DNA from: Mariannaea sp. PMI_226
Taxonomy: Eukaryota; Ascomycota; Sordariomycetes; Hypocreales; Nectriaceae
DNA: 64,000 nt
Direction: 5' to 3'
Assembly (NCBI GenBank): GCA_024336345.1
Contig: JANFOG010000001.1
Span: forward strand, 5,022,001-5,086,000
The position numbers were made by a program, and so were the translations under genes. Positions 1 to 9,477 of this stretch are shown piece by piece; the stretch's first letter is position 1; each line of letters opens with the position of its first letter. The notes beneath the pieces were generated by a model. The model saw only the letters and a program-made list of their open reading frames with translations, had not been told where the DNA came from and searched no databases.

Positions 1-240
1 ATGTGAATTTCTTTGATTCCATCAGCTGCGCTTGGTCCCTCGCTGGCGCAAGCTTGGTCTCTCGCTGAAGCAAGCTTGGTCTCTGCCTAGCGGCAAGAGA
101 CGCCGTCTTTTGTCGTGACAGCTATGTAATGTGGATTTCTTCGATTCCATCAGCTGCGCTTGCTCCCTTGCTGAAGCTAGCTTATTCTCTGCTATGTGGA
201 TGTGTAACGTGGGTTTCTTGGATTCCATTAGCCTCGCTAA
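1..240. repeat. degenerate tandem repeat, three copies
   Basis: Three diverged copies of a unit around the core TTCTTNGATTCCATCAGC lie near 9-50, 132-170 and 215-245. Inside the first copy a second short unit (GCAAGCTTGGTCTCT) occurs twice, at about 49 and 70. Read on the minus strand the core gives LMESKK-type peptides, so it may descend from a coding repeat. The long minus-strand open frame over this stretch (22-561) shows no recognisable domain and I do not call it a gene. Confidence 0.5.
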
Positions 241-591
241 AACAGCCTTGCCTTCGTACTTGGCCCTGAGCCTGCACGGCCTGTTGATTCGAAGTGTTTG
301 AGCCACTTGGGAGTGATCCCAAAAGGCCTCCAGTGTCGCCAGCAGTAGTTCTGTAGACGGAGACGTCATTAAGGTCAGCAATGAGACCCTGAGGGCTAAT
401 TTGCTAGCTCTTCTGGCTATTATGTGAGAATTCGAATTGCCGGTAGGTGGCTGTTGGTGGATGCCGCGTAACTCACTCGGCCAAGATATGGCCTCATAAC
501 TAAGGAATGAATTGTGGTAACCCGCTCTTGGTTCTAACGATGAGAACATCAAGGCTAACAAAAACCCCCCTCCCCTGTAATATTCAAAATC

Positions 592-1293
592 CTACTTTTG
601 TTGGCCTCGGAGGCGTTCTTTTGGAATTTTGATGCGGTTCAGGTCGTGACTGTTCTTTTGTTTTGGTCTCTTGTTCTTTGGAAGCGCAAGACCAGCCTCA
701 CTGGCGCGTCGAGATGCACCATGTCTGGAACCAGAAGATGATGGCACGGAGTCAGCGTCCTTTGGAAGCCTGGGGTTAAGTCTGTCGCCTGCGTCATGGC
801 GAACTTTCCTCGCCGTTGGAGATGATGGTCGCGAGACAGGTTTCCCAGAATTGTGCCGAGGCTCTTCTGGGAGACGCGCAGCCGGCGTGGGCCCAGCATA
901 ACCAAGGGGTTCTTGGGCCCATGGTGAAACTTTCAAGCAACTTGAGCTAGGCGAGCAGTTCCTGGACCCCTGGGAGGTAGGGAGACGACGCGTAAGTGAC
1001 CGCATCCGGTTCGAAAACCTCAACAGAAGGTTGTGTCAACTCCTCTCTGGGGTTGCAAAGATACAGGAGCATGTAGTGATGGGAGCCTGCGTCGCTCAAA
1101 CGCCATTTCTCGTTCATGTAACTGGGCGGGGAGCAAACGATGAGATGCTGGTCGCCACTTGGGTGGAAGGTCCGAATAAAGTCTTGCCCATCAGGGTGTC
1201 TCGCAAACGGACCACGGCAACGAGCGCGTAAGTCCATGTCACTTCAAGATCCATTGTGTACCCTTTCCCGTCTTCAAATAGACGTGCTCTCGG
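592..1293 (-). CDS. possible minus-strand gene, structure unresolved
   Basis: Several overlapping open frames on the minus strand look coding but do not join cleanly. A first piece (about 1293 down to 1200) begins MPRARLFEDGKGY. A second frame (1237-947) contains a plausible folded stretch with HPSGDQHLIVCSPP and KWRLSDAGSHHYMLLYL. A third frame (1023-592) is a basic, Ser/Pro/Arg-rich disordered tail. I found no convincing GT...AG intron of normal length that joins the first two pieces, so the locus may be frameshifted. The disordered basic tail resembles those of the RS-rich genes nearby. Product unknown. Confidence 0.3.
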
Positions 1294-1908
1294 CATCTTG
1301 AATGAGCGGAGCTTCTCAATCGGCCAAGGCTTGTCAGCGTGAGAGTGGTAATTCACTCTTAAGAGCACGGCAGGCTGTGGGGTGGGGAGAGTGTAATAAG
1401 CCCGTCGAGTACATCGAAATGAACACTGCCCTGAGCCACCCAGCGTAGGGGACATACCTAGCTACTGTGCCCAGGTAGGTAATCAGGGAATAATTGATAA
1501 GAATAGGTATTTCAAGCATTTGGGATCTTATGCATAATTATTTAGCGATGGAGAGCATGATTTCTCGTGTTTTGTCAAGTTGTAGTTTACGCGCTTTTAC
1601 TGGGTCATTTTATATCGTTTTCTTTTACTATTATTATCCCCTTCTTACGGCCAAAAAGGTATCATCTATTCTATTCTGAAGTTGTGAATAGCAAAGTTAG
1701 ACGAGTTTGGTTACTCAAATTTCTGCTGCCAGTGGCTGCCAGTGGCTGCCGACTGTCACGCCGGAGGTTGGCAAACAAGCCATATGAGGGTCATTTGTCA
1801 ATTTCCTCCCGCTTCCACCCTTCATTCATCACTCAACTTGTCTTTTTTTTTTCGTTTCTTTTTCTCCAAAAGCACACACTACTGAAAGAAAAAGGAAAAA
1901 AAAAGAAA
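1294..1908. other. intergenic, no gene seen
   Basis: AT-rich spacer with no convincing coding frame. It holds a short direct repeat (CCAGTGGCTG twice near 1730-1748), then a T-rich and A-rich stretch just before the start codon at 1909 that is probably the 5' leader of the following gene. Confidence 0.5.
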
Positions 1909-3050
1909 ATGCCTTCTCATCGTGAGTGGCGTTCCCATCGATACCGCCAGGACGAAAAGTTCCATTTGCCTTGGGTAGGCGATTACCCAACCTTAGCCCA
2001 GAGAAGAGCATACATGAAGTCCTTCTTCAACTGGATGGTCTATGACCCGAGCGAGGGTGATACTTTTCAGGCTCTCTGGAGATCTTCCGAGTCGAGGGCA
2101 GCCACTCAGCTCGTTGATGCTGGGTGGAAAACAGTCCCTGTTACTCACTTCGAGTTCACTGTGGACCGTGTTGCTTGGGGGTTTTTCTGTAAGCATGCCC
2201 ATTAAACAAAAGACTTTAGTTTATTCGAAATGTAGTAACTAACATAAAATAAATAGTTCACTTCGCCGAGAAGGGAGGACCAGGCCCCGACTGGCCATGG
2301 CCGAATCGACCACCAGCTGATCCATCCGAGCCAAAGTCGGAGAAGTTTGCCCAGCTACGGGTCAAGGTTGTAGCCGACAAGGCCAAGGAGAGCCAAACTG
2401 CCAAGCCGCCACCGACCAAGAAGCAGGCCGCCACCCCCAAGCCTGGCAATGCAATCAAGTCTAGCCAGGCTAAGCCTCAGCAACTCCTCCCAGCCAAGGA
2501 GCAAGCCAGGCCTGGAATGGAAGCCAAGGCAGATCGCGGTGGCTCTGCCTCTGGTAACAAGGGAAAGGCTGCTGCTTCTCCTGCTAACAAAGGTCAGATG
2601 CCCCCAGGTCTCAGTCGCAGTCCCAGCTCACGAGAGCACCATGATTCCGACAGAGGGAACCGTGGGAGTCGCACGCACCACTGCACCGAGCACCCGCTCA
2701 CCATGGTGCATTCAATGACTCTAGAAGGCACTGTCGGCGCTGATCGCGAGATTCGGGACCTGCATGTCTACAACTCGTCTCCGAGGAGTGGGCTGCATAC
2801 CAATATCATGGCGCCTGAGCCTCAAATCCCCGGTGTCTTTTTGTTTCGAACTAACTCGGAATCGGGTGTGATGCATGCCTTCAATCAGGTCCAGGCAAAT
2901 TATCCTGATCAGAAGATTATGATTGAGCGATTCCCCATAAGGATGCCTGGGGGAGACGACGGCAGAGAACGAAGCAGCCGTGAGGGCGACCGGGCAATGA
3001 CGCCTGCGGATCTCGTCAATCGTGCCCTCCTTCGTGCCCGATGGTACTGA
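1909..3050 (+). CDS. basic RS-rich protein with novel core domain (family member A)
   Basis: Two exons, 1909-2188 and 2257-3050, give 357 aa; the 68-nt intron has GTAAGC...AATAG ends and the phase is correct. Residues 1-93 form a Trp/aromatic-rich N-terminal module (LPWVGDYPTLAQRRAYMKSF). Residues 95-235 are Pro/Lys/Ala-rich and disordered. Residues 243-350 form the core shared with the genes at 40066 and 50675: TMVHSMTLEG, then REIRDLHV, then NIMAPEP, FRTNSESG and, near the end, REGDRAMTPADLV. I recognise no known domain. The 3' flank (about 3050-3110) resembles the 3' flank of the 50675 gene. Function unknown; a nucleic-acid-binding role is only a guess from the basic composition. The N-terminal module is not seen in the other two copies. 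Confidence 0.7.
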
Positions 3051-3708
3051 GCCTCGGAGCCAGAGCAGAGGTAGGAATGCTTTTACCATTGCTAAACATG
3101 GAAACTAAGTTGTGCAGGCCTCGTCAACCTTTTCCTCGTCCAAAGGTGAGGGTGATTCCAAGCAGTCCTAAATGGGCATAAGCTTGGAGGGTCAAAGCGT
3201 GGCCTTTGGGATGAAGCTGGACGATTGAGAAAACGGGAACACGATTCAACGGTCGGAGTATTGTGGCTGGATGAAGGATCTGAGAGTCGGATTCTGCTGA
3301 TGGAGCGGTAAATATCGAGTGTCAATTACTAGGCCATACCGATTATTGTCAGTGTCGTTCTCTAAGATGCGGATAGAGAGAACGTTTGTCTTACAGAACA
3401 TATGGGGCGACGCGAGCGAATAGCAGTTGCGAAGAGGAACTGGTTTCTGTTGTGTGTTGCTGGATCACGCCTTCCGCGTACCATAATAATGAAGATGCAG
3501 CCACTTCATGTAACCGATACCTAGGTAGAATTTGTTTGTTTTTGTCACTTTACTGCGGGCATTGACGGCTGCAAAGAGTCGGCGCTACCATCTTACAAAC
3601 CTATTGTGTCATGATCTTCCTGTTGTCCTCCTCTCTTCTTTCTCATATTCATTTCGTGTCTCCGTCTCACAATAGCTCCCAAGCAACGCCAACGGCATAA
3701 GCTTCAAG
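3051..3708. other. intergenic between family members A and B
   Basis: No convincing gene. The first 60 bases are the 3' flank of the upstream gene and show similarity to bases after 51316. The last 100 bases are pyrimidine-rich and probably contain the leader of the 3709 ORF. Confidence 0.5.
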
Positions 3709-4860
3709 ATGTCTAGCCGGAACAGCATTCACCACTATGAATACCACCATCACCACCATCACTACCACCACCACCATCACTATCATCACCATCACGACAG
3801 CTCTACTCGACAGAGCTCCCGGGATCCTGGTTCCCATGAAGGGCACGATCGAAGCTGCAGCCCCCAAATTCAGCCCGTTCACGAAACCGCCAGAAGAGAA
3901 CGAAGCCGAAGTAGGTCGCGCTCTTCACGCCACTCTCCTCGACACTCTCCTCGACACAGCCGGAACCGAAACAAGAGGAGAGCTGACGACAGAAGCAGAA
4001 GTCCACCCCATGTTCCTAGGGATGGACCCCAAGGTCAAGAAGCTCTCGCCACAATCAACAGCGGGCCTCTGCGTGAGAACAATGGAGTGAATAATAAGGC
4101 CCGAAATATGTCCCGCTTCAACTCGACAGCCGAACTTGGCCAACGGGTCCAAACACCGATGCCTGTAGCCAGTAGTTTGGGTGCCACTCGTGCTCAGCAC
4201 GATGTGGCCTTGGATTTTATTCCATCCTTAAGTCAATCACCATTGAGTATCAGCACGAACCAAGAATCCGAGAGGTCCATGCCCAGGACCCCAGGGAGAT
4301 GTCAACAAGTCCTGCTGACCGACAAAGTCAATCGCCCAATTGGGGGGTTGAGGGCACATCGACAACCTGATAGCCAGGAAAATCCGGTCGCGACTCCGAC
4401 TAACTCATTCGCTGCGTCGAATAACCCGTCATCCAGCAATCCCTTCGCCTCTACGTGGGATATGCATCCCCCTGACCCTTCCCCTCTAGTGGACCAACAA
4501 GCATGTCTTCCTCCACCTGTCTTGACCCATCCCAAAGACAGCGACACCTCCGGCCCCGCCCAGGAGAGAGCCGTCTCTGACCCCGAGTCCAGCCCCTCCG
4601 CTGCCGCCTGCTCCTCCGGCCACTGCTCCACAATCTCCCTGGACGTGCTCCTCCATGGGTCCCACTTCTCGTCGGTCGGAATTAGATCCCCTCCTGATAG
4701 GCGTATGACAAAAAGAACTAGGCTCAAACACTCTCAACCCCAAGCCAGATATGATGACGATATTCAACACAGGGAAGGCAATACATTTTCCCCTGATCAC
4801 CAGGGATCTTCTGGTACAAAGCGTGTGCATTTCTTATCCCCTTCGCCAAAGCGCTTGTAA
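3709..4860 (+). CDS. His-rich / RS-rich protein (family-related, member B)
   Basis: Open frame of 383 aa in one exon. The start is the first ATG after a pyrimidine-rich leader. Residues 8-29 are almost pure His/Tyr, encoded by a CAC/CAT tract at about 3729-3797. Residues 60-105 are Arg-Ser rich (RRERSRSRSRSSRHSPRHSP). The rest is Ser/Pro-rich and disordered, and includes an NPFA motif (SSSNPFASTW). It lacks the core domain of the genes at 1909, 40066 and 50675. The DNA after its stop carries decayed copies of the repeats of the 40066 gene, so this ORF may be the surviving front of a longer gene. No known domain. It could be expressed or a relic. Confidence 0.5.
   Translation: MSSRNSIHHYEYHHHHHHYHHHHHYHHHHDSSTRQSSRDPGSHEGHDRSCSPQIQPVHETARRERSRSRSRSSRHSPRHSPRHSRNRNKRRADDRSRSPPHVPRDGPQGQEALATINSGPLRENNGVNNKARNMSRFNSTAELGQRVQTPMPVASSLGATRAQHDVALDFIPSLSQSPLSISTNQESERSMPRTPGRCQQVLLTDKVNRPIGGLRAHRQPDSQENPVATPTNSFAASNNPSSSNPFASTWDMHPPDPSPLVDQQACLPPPVLTHPKDSDTSGPAQERAVSDPESSPSAAACSSGHCSTISLDVLLHGSHFSSVGIRSPPDRRMTKRTRLKHSQPQARYDDDIQHREGNTFSPDHQGSSGTKRVHFLSPSPKRL
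3729..3797 (+). repeat. CAC/CAT trinucleotide tract
   Basis: Imperfect run of CAC and CAT codons, with a few TAC/TAT, inside the start of the 3709 ORF. It gives a His/Tyr-rich segment whose length is likely to vary by replication slippage. Confidence 0.75.
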
Positions 4861-5770
4861 TCTCTCTAGCCTCTTTGGCCCGCTCAATGATGTTCTTTCA
4901 ACTTCGAAGGCTAGGCAAGTCTTTCGCTACCTTCAGGCAACTACTGGACAAATGTAAGAATGCTCCCAACGTTATTTCGCAGAACGACTCTCGTGCCAGA
5001 GCACCGCGCCGAATCCCGTTATACTCTCCACATTTGCTCAGCCCTCTACTGGCAGACCTCTTGTGGACAGATACTGAGTTTGCAAAGGTAACTCTAACCC
5101 AAAGCAACACACCTTGTGAAGTACGCTGGTAGCTGTTAGAGCAAGAATTGTCGGAACACTATACGTTGGGGTTGGTGTGGCCTCTGTGGGCAGCGCTTCT
5201 CACCAATCTCAATAAATTGGTACCACTTTTGGTTCGGTTGTTGCCTTTGGGCCCCATGGTCTCAGCCAAGGTCTCACAACGTATCCAAGAAGAAGCAACA
5301 GCCTCGGAGTTTTGGGGAAATGCTCGCCTCCCATCACAGAAGTGTATGTTGCAGCTTCACTCACCTTGAATTACAATACTAACCTTACATCACACTCAGG
5401 GTTGTTCGCTACCAGCGCTGTCGCCTGATCCATTTCGAAATTTATCACGTTACCATATCACAAGTAGAGGCTGGGGTTGACATGAGTGCTAAGCTTCAGC
5501 AACAGAACCAGGACTTCAATTCAGAGGTTGATGTTCCTGAAGTGAACCGAAAAGCAGCTGCGTGAACGACTTGGCGTCAATTGCAAGCCAAAGGCCGATG
5601 TGGTTTTAAAGTCGCCATCGCTTGTGGAGGAGGGCGTCAAGTACGCAAAGGAGGAGAGGGGGCCAAGATCGCTGAACTTCAGCAACAGAACGAGAGCATC
5701 AAGGCAGAGGTAACGCTCTGAGGTGTACTGAGCAACAGCTGCGAGAGCGACTTGACGCAGCCCATGGCAA
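4861..5770 (+). pseudogene. decayed tail of an RS/repeat family gene
   Basis: Short open pieces in changing frames match the 40066 gene. At about 4952-5020, KNAPNVISQNDS parallels NAPSVVTQNNS of its fourth repeat. At about 5160-5390, DNA around GTCTCAGCCAAGG parallels bases 41170-41390, past the stop codon of that gene. After this, a Gln-rich coiled-coil unit starting CTTCAGCAACAGAAC occurs twice, at 5494 and 5677, a period of 183 bp (61 codons). A related copy of that unit is visible near 41424-41490. Stops and frameshifts interrupt all frames, so I read it as a pseudogenised continuation of gene B. Confidence 0.6.
5494..5760 (+). repeat. 183-bp coiled-coil repeat, two copies
   Basis: Two diverged copies begin at 5494 and 5677. 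Both open with CTTCAGCAACAGAAC (LQQQN) and end with a stretch like CAGCTGCG.GA.CGACTTG. The period is a multiple of three, which points to coding ancestry even though the frames are now broken. Confidence 0.6.
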
Positions 5771-6184
5771 GGTCGAAGATGTATCGAAAAGTCGTGATAT
5801 TTTGCTAGATGTTTACAATTCATATTGCCCTGGCCTTAGAATGTTTGCTATCTTTTTATGTGAAGTTCATGGTGCATGCGACAGAAACACCAAGTTTGGA
5901 AGCCCATATCGACTGGCAATTGTGAAGTCACTTTGTCATCCTATCTGGGTCAGTTTCATCACAGGGAAATTTTCGATTAGGAAGATAAGTATTTTACGTA
6001 TCACTCAAGTCGTAGGAAGTCTTGATGTCTCTTTTTTTTTTTAAGCACAAAAGGAGTTCATTGTATTAAAACTAAGGAATATAATAATAATAATATCACT
6101 GCCAAACTACCGGGAGATTTAATGTCATTGGCCAAGACTTGAGCGAGTGGAGCTCAAAGTGTGAGAACAAACAAAAAAATCGTT
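5771..6184. other. intergenic, no gene seen
   Basis: AT-rich spacer between the decayed repeat tail and tRNA-Leu. There is a T10 run near 6035 and an AAT repeat near 6082. No supported coding frame. Confidence 0.5.
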
Positions 6185-6278
6185 TACAGGCAGCGGGATT
6201 CGAACCCACGCATCTCTCGATAATGGTGATAAACAGAGGACTTAAAACCATCGCCATAGACCACTCGGCCATGCCTGC
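6185..6278 (-). tRNA. tRNA-Leu (UAA anticodon) with 12-nt intron
   Basis: On the minus strand the 5' end GCAGGCA pairs with TGCCTGT at the 3' end, followed by discriminator A. The D-arm reads TGGCCGAGTGGTC. The T-arm is GTGGG-TTCGAAT-CCCGC. A long variable arm with an ATC/GAT stem marks a class II tRNA. The anticodon stem ATGGT/ACCAT forms only if 12 bases (TCCTCTGTTTAT) are removed after position 37, leaving loop TTTAAGC and anticodon TAA. The mature length would be 82 nt. It decodes UUA. Confidence 0.9.
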
Positions 6279-7890
6279 TTAACCCTTTTCGTGTCGGGCC
6301 AAGCACAATCTCAATTCTTGAGCTGTTGCCACTCCTGCTGTTCTGGTCGCAATTGTACCTGGCAAAAACGCACTCTCAATTGCGTCCTCTCCATTCATGA
6401 TAAGACGATACAATGTTGAATCCCACTTGCCGCGGCTCAAATTCAAAGGTTCAACTCTACTCTAGAACTCACATCTCTTGGGATCCTTGAGCAGAAATAC
6501 GGGGGACGCAGTTGTGTTACTGTTATGCCTGTTGCTTCGCTCACTGGCTAGCTTTTCGGGACGTCAGGATTTTGGTGTTTACGAGTTTCGTCAAGTGAAA
6601 AGAGCTTACCGAGAGGAAGAGGGACATGATAACGAGTGAAACGGGGCTGACAAGAAGGACTGAAATATAATGTGAGTTTTCACTCAATGTGACGAAAATA
6701 TAGTTAATTCTTTTCCGTGTTTCTGTTGATCGATATTTTAATGTGTCTGTGAGCCCAATCGGAACTAGTGATGGTGGCCAAACTATAGGGTAAGTTGGTA
6801 GCAAGTCGACGCCTATTCAATTTCTTATGGAAACATTACAGAGGGCTGCATCCTACTAGGTGAAAGTAGTCCTTACTCTTTTAGACTATCGTCAAGTTGG
6901 ACCGAAAAATGCCGGTTGGCAATATCTTTCTTCAAGGCATGCTGGGTAGCTGGATGCCGTCTCTAGCAGACTGTCGTTAAGGATGATACGTCCCTAGCAA
7001 CCTCTCATCCTTCCAACTGAATTCATGAGCTTCGTACTCAGTATACTGGTTCATGGACTGACTGCAAGTGAGTCATGTAAAGACGATCCTATTCGGTACT
7101 GAATTGAAGGATGGATTGCATGAATATATTTCGTCATTACCACACGATTCATGATTCCGGTCTTATCCATCAACTCATGACTCCACTTAGAGAAGCTCGT
7201 AACTAGTCTGACAGCTCAAGTTCTTCTTTTCATACTAGCGTGTATAATGCAAGGATTTATCGACTAAAAGGCTAACCTGGATAAGCTGCCGCATTGACCA
7301 GCGTGGGAGCGGTACTGTTCCCACTGGAGGCGATGCGAATGATCCATCCACGTCCGCGGCACTGTGATCTACCAACGAGGCTTTGGGTCGTACCGGATGT
7401 GAGTTTGATGGCCCTGTTGAACCTGAACCGCTGAGATACAACAGAAAAAGAAGAGCGGTCTAAAAACCCACCTGTGTCAGACACGGCATGCAATAGTAGG
7501 AATGTTGTAACTTCATGCTAGACTAGAGCGAATAATTTCACATGATACTTACAGCCTTGAATGAGGTTTGCTATATGAGGTTCGAAGTTGTTAATTTTAA
7601 CAAAAAGATCAACATGTGGCTGGGAAAATTCCATTCAACGAGACAAAAAAAAGTCTCATGCCATGAACAGTTTCATCAATCGCCTGGTCAATTGTTGAGA
7701 AGCCGAGGTACAGGAACAAGTTCCGAGCACGGGTGCATAGTTGTCTTGTACTTGATGCTCAATACTATTGAGGCGTTCAACTGCATGCTATCAATACAAT
7801 AATCTATTACGGATAGGACCTTTTGGTAAAGTGTCTTGGCTTACCGTAAGAGTAAGCAACGCGCAATAAGCACAAAAAATCTATACTGCC
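6279..7890. other. long gene-poor stretch
   Basis: About 1.6 kb with only short open frames on either strand, none with recognisable sequence or plausible splice structure. Composition is AT-rich and mixed, with no strong repeat. I see no supported feature. Confidence 0.5.
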
Positions 7891-7892
7891 AT

Positions 7893-7965
7893 TCCTCTAG
7901 GTGTCTAGTGACAGGGCATCCCCGGCTCTTGGCCCGGAGGTTCGGATCCCCAGCGGAGGCCAGAG
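7893..7965 (+). repeat. tRNA-like element (tRNA relic or tRNA-derived SINE head)
   Basis: An A-box-like TGTCTAGTGACAGG at 7902-7915 and a near-consensus B-box GGTTCGGATCC at 7939-7949 are spaced as in a tRNA gene. CCTCT at the 5' end can pair with GGAGG at about 7955-7959. The anticodon and T stems do not pair well, so this is not a functional tRNA. It could be a tRNA pseudogene or the promoter head of a SINE; the downstream 200 bp shows no obvious tail. Confidence 0.35.
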
Positions 7966-8468
7966 AGATGCGTAGTGATTGGGCTGGTATTACAATGCTA
8001 TTATTGTAAAGACAAATACATGGGCAGCTATGGCCATAGAGACCGTCTGTACTGTAAAGGACTGCTCTACCATGTGTGCTGTGTTGTGTGTGTTGTATGC
8101 TTGGGCTTGAGTCCGAAATTACTGCCAGTATAGTACGCTGGTTCCTGACTGAACAACGCTGTCATGGACACCAATGAGATCAAGTCAAGCACGGTGACGA
8201 TAAGTTACTTCTTAAGTCTTTATGCTGAAAACTTGTCCAAAGTCCTTGTCAGATGCGTATTGCAGGAAACCTTGGCGACCACAGCCATCCTGTCATGTAT
8301 AACGACGAAGTGTTAACCTAGACCGGGAACAGTGCTGGCAGAGGATTACATGGGCATCCTAACCTGGCAAAGACGAAGCCGGTTGGTCCGAGTATGAGTC
8401 TACTTTTCTTGGGTATGATAACGGAAATTAAGGTGAGTTGGCTGAATGTTTCCGAAGATGAAAAAGCC
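7966..8468. other. intergenic, no gene seen
   Basis: AT-rich, no coding frame supported. It leads into the promoter of the secreted protein gene at 8603. Confidence 0.45.
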
Positions 8469-8477
8469 TATATATAT
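8469..8477 (+). promoter_or_regulatory. TATA box candidate
   Basis: TATATATAT lies 126-134 bp before the ATG of the small secreted protein gene, in an otherwise non-coding stretch. Position and sequence fit a core promoter with a leader of about 100 nt. Confidence 0.4.
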
Positions 8478-8602
8478 GAGGGTGATACTCCAGGAAAATA
8501 CCCATCAACATCGACTCTTACAGAACATTCTTCGCTTCTCTGGCACATTCAAGATACCATAAAAATTCACAACTTTCAACCGACTTGATTCACTCCGCAA
8601 AA

Positions 8603-9025
8603 ATGGTCAGCTTCAATACAATCGCCATGGCTCTGGTCGCCTCCGTTGCGACAGTATCCGCCACGGACTTTAACAAGGGAAATGTCTATTGGCATAACTG
8701 CGGGTACGTGTATTTGTGATGGACCATCATTGTTCGTTCAAGTTGAGTTAACATTCTATCAAGAAACTGCAAATGCAACGCCGTGGGCCAGTCTGAGGGC
8801 TGGACTGGAGCCACCGACTGCATTCAGATCAACGCCGGCATTCGCGCCCTCGGACTCACGGCCCAGAACCAATTTGGTCCCAGACAGGGCACCACTTGCA
8901 GCGTGTTCTCGGATAACAACTGCCAGCATGAAGTACAGAGCGTTGGAGTTCAGAGCGGAGAAAAGTACGCCTGTACTGCCTTCCACCAGGACGCCCTCAG
9001 CATTAAGTGCTACTATAACGCTTAA
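8603..9025 (+). CDS. small secreted cysteine-rich protein, effector-like
   Basis: Exons 8603-8703 and 8764-9025 (60-nt intron, GTACGT...CAAG) give 120 aa. Residues 1-21 form a classic signal peptide (MVSFNTIAMALVASVATVSA) with likely cleavage after VSA. The mature chain of about 100 residues has eight cysteines, three of them clustered (HNCGNCKC), which suits disulfide bonding in an extracellular protein. I recognise no named domain. Such proteins in plant- or insect-associated fungi are often candidate effectors, but that role is inference from size, signal and cysteines only. A TATA-like element lies about 130 bp upstream. The gene stands alone, next to a STAND-N-like gene on the same strand. 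Confidence 0.8.
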
Positions 9026-9477
9026 AGGATTGGCGCCGGTCTATAAAGATGGGCGAACTGTATTGTGTAGAACAGGTCTAGGAACCGGAAACTAAACAAG
9101 AGGACTACGCGCTCAGGATATAGAACCTCTTCCAAACTACTCTTTCGCTTCTATATAGCTTCTCTTTGTTTCCCGACAGATAAGCTTCCAATTAACCTTA
9201 AATTATCGCTACGGGGCTCATTCCATCAGTGACACGGACTTTTTACGTGAGCATCATCATCAAAAATAAAATAGTTGGACTGCATTTTTCGGCGACTTGC
9301 AGTCATGCATCTTAGACAATAGACGTCATGTGAGGCGATGCATGCTGTCAGCCCCTCAATGCCCAAGCAATTCGCACATTGGGCAGAGAAGCCTACCAAG
9401 CCTTTATAAGACCGATGCGCCTGTACAAGAGAGCTTGGCCCGATCCCTCCAACAAAATCGCCATTTGTTCCTGTACC
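9026..9477. other. intergenic, no separate gene
   Basis: 3' flank of the secreted protein gene and 5' flank of the next gene. The open frame of the next gene extends upstream to 9379, but the ATG at 9478 starts the recognisable N-terminal domain. Confidence 0.5.

Noticed and set aside
22..561. 179-codon minus-strand frame
   Set aside because: It lies over degenerate repeats, has no recognisable domain and no start context; kept as repeat only.
6185..6278. Ochre-suppressor tRNA (anticodon TTA)
   Set aside because: An unspliced reading gives loop TTTTAAG, but its stem has a mismatch. Removing a 12-nt intron gives a perfect anticodon stem and TAA, so tRNA-Leu is preferred.
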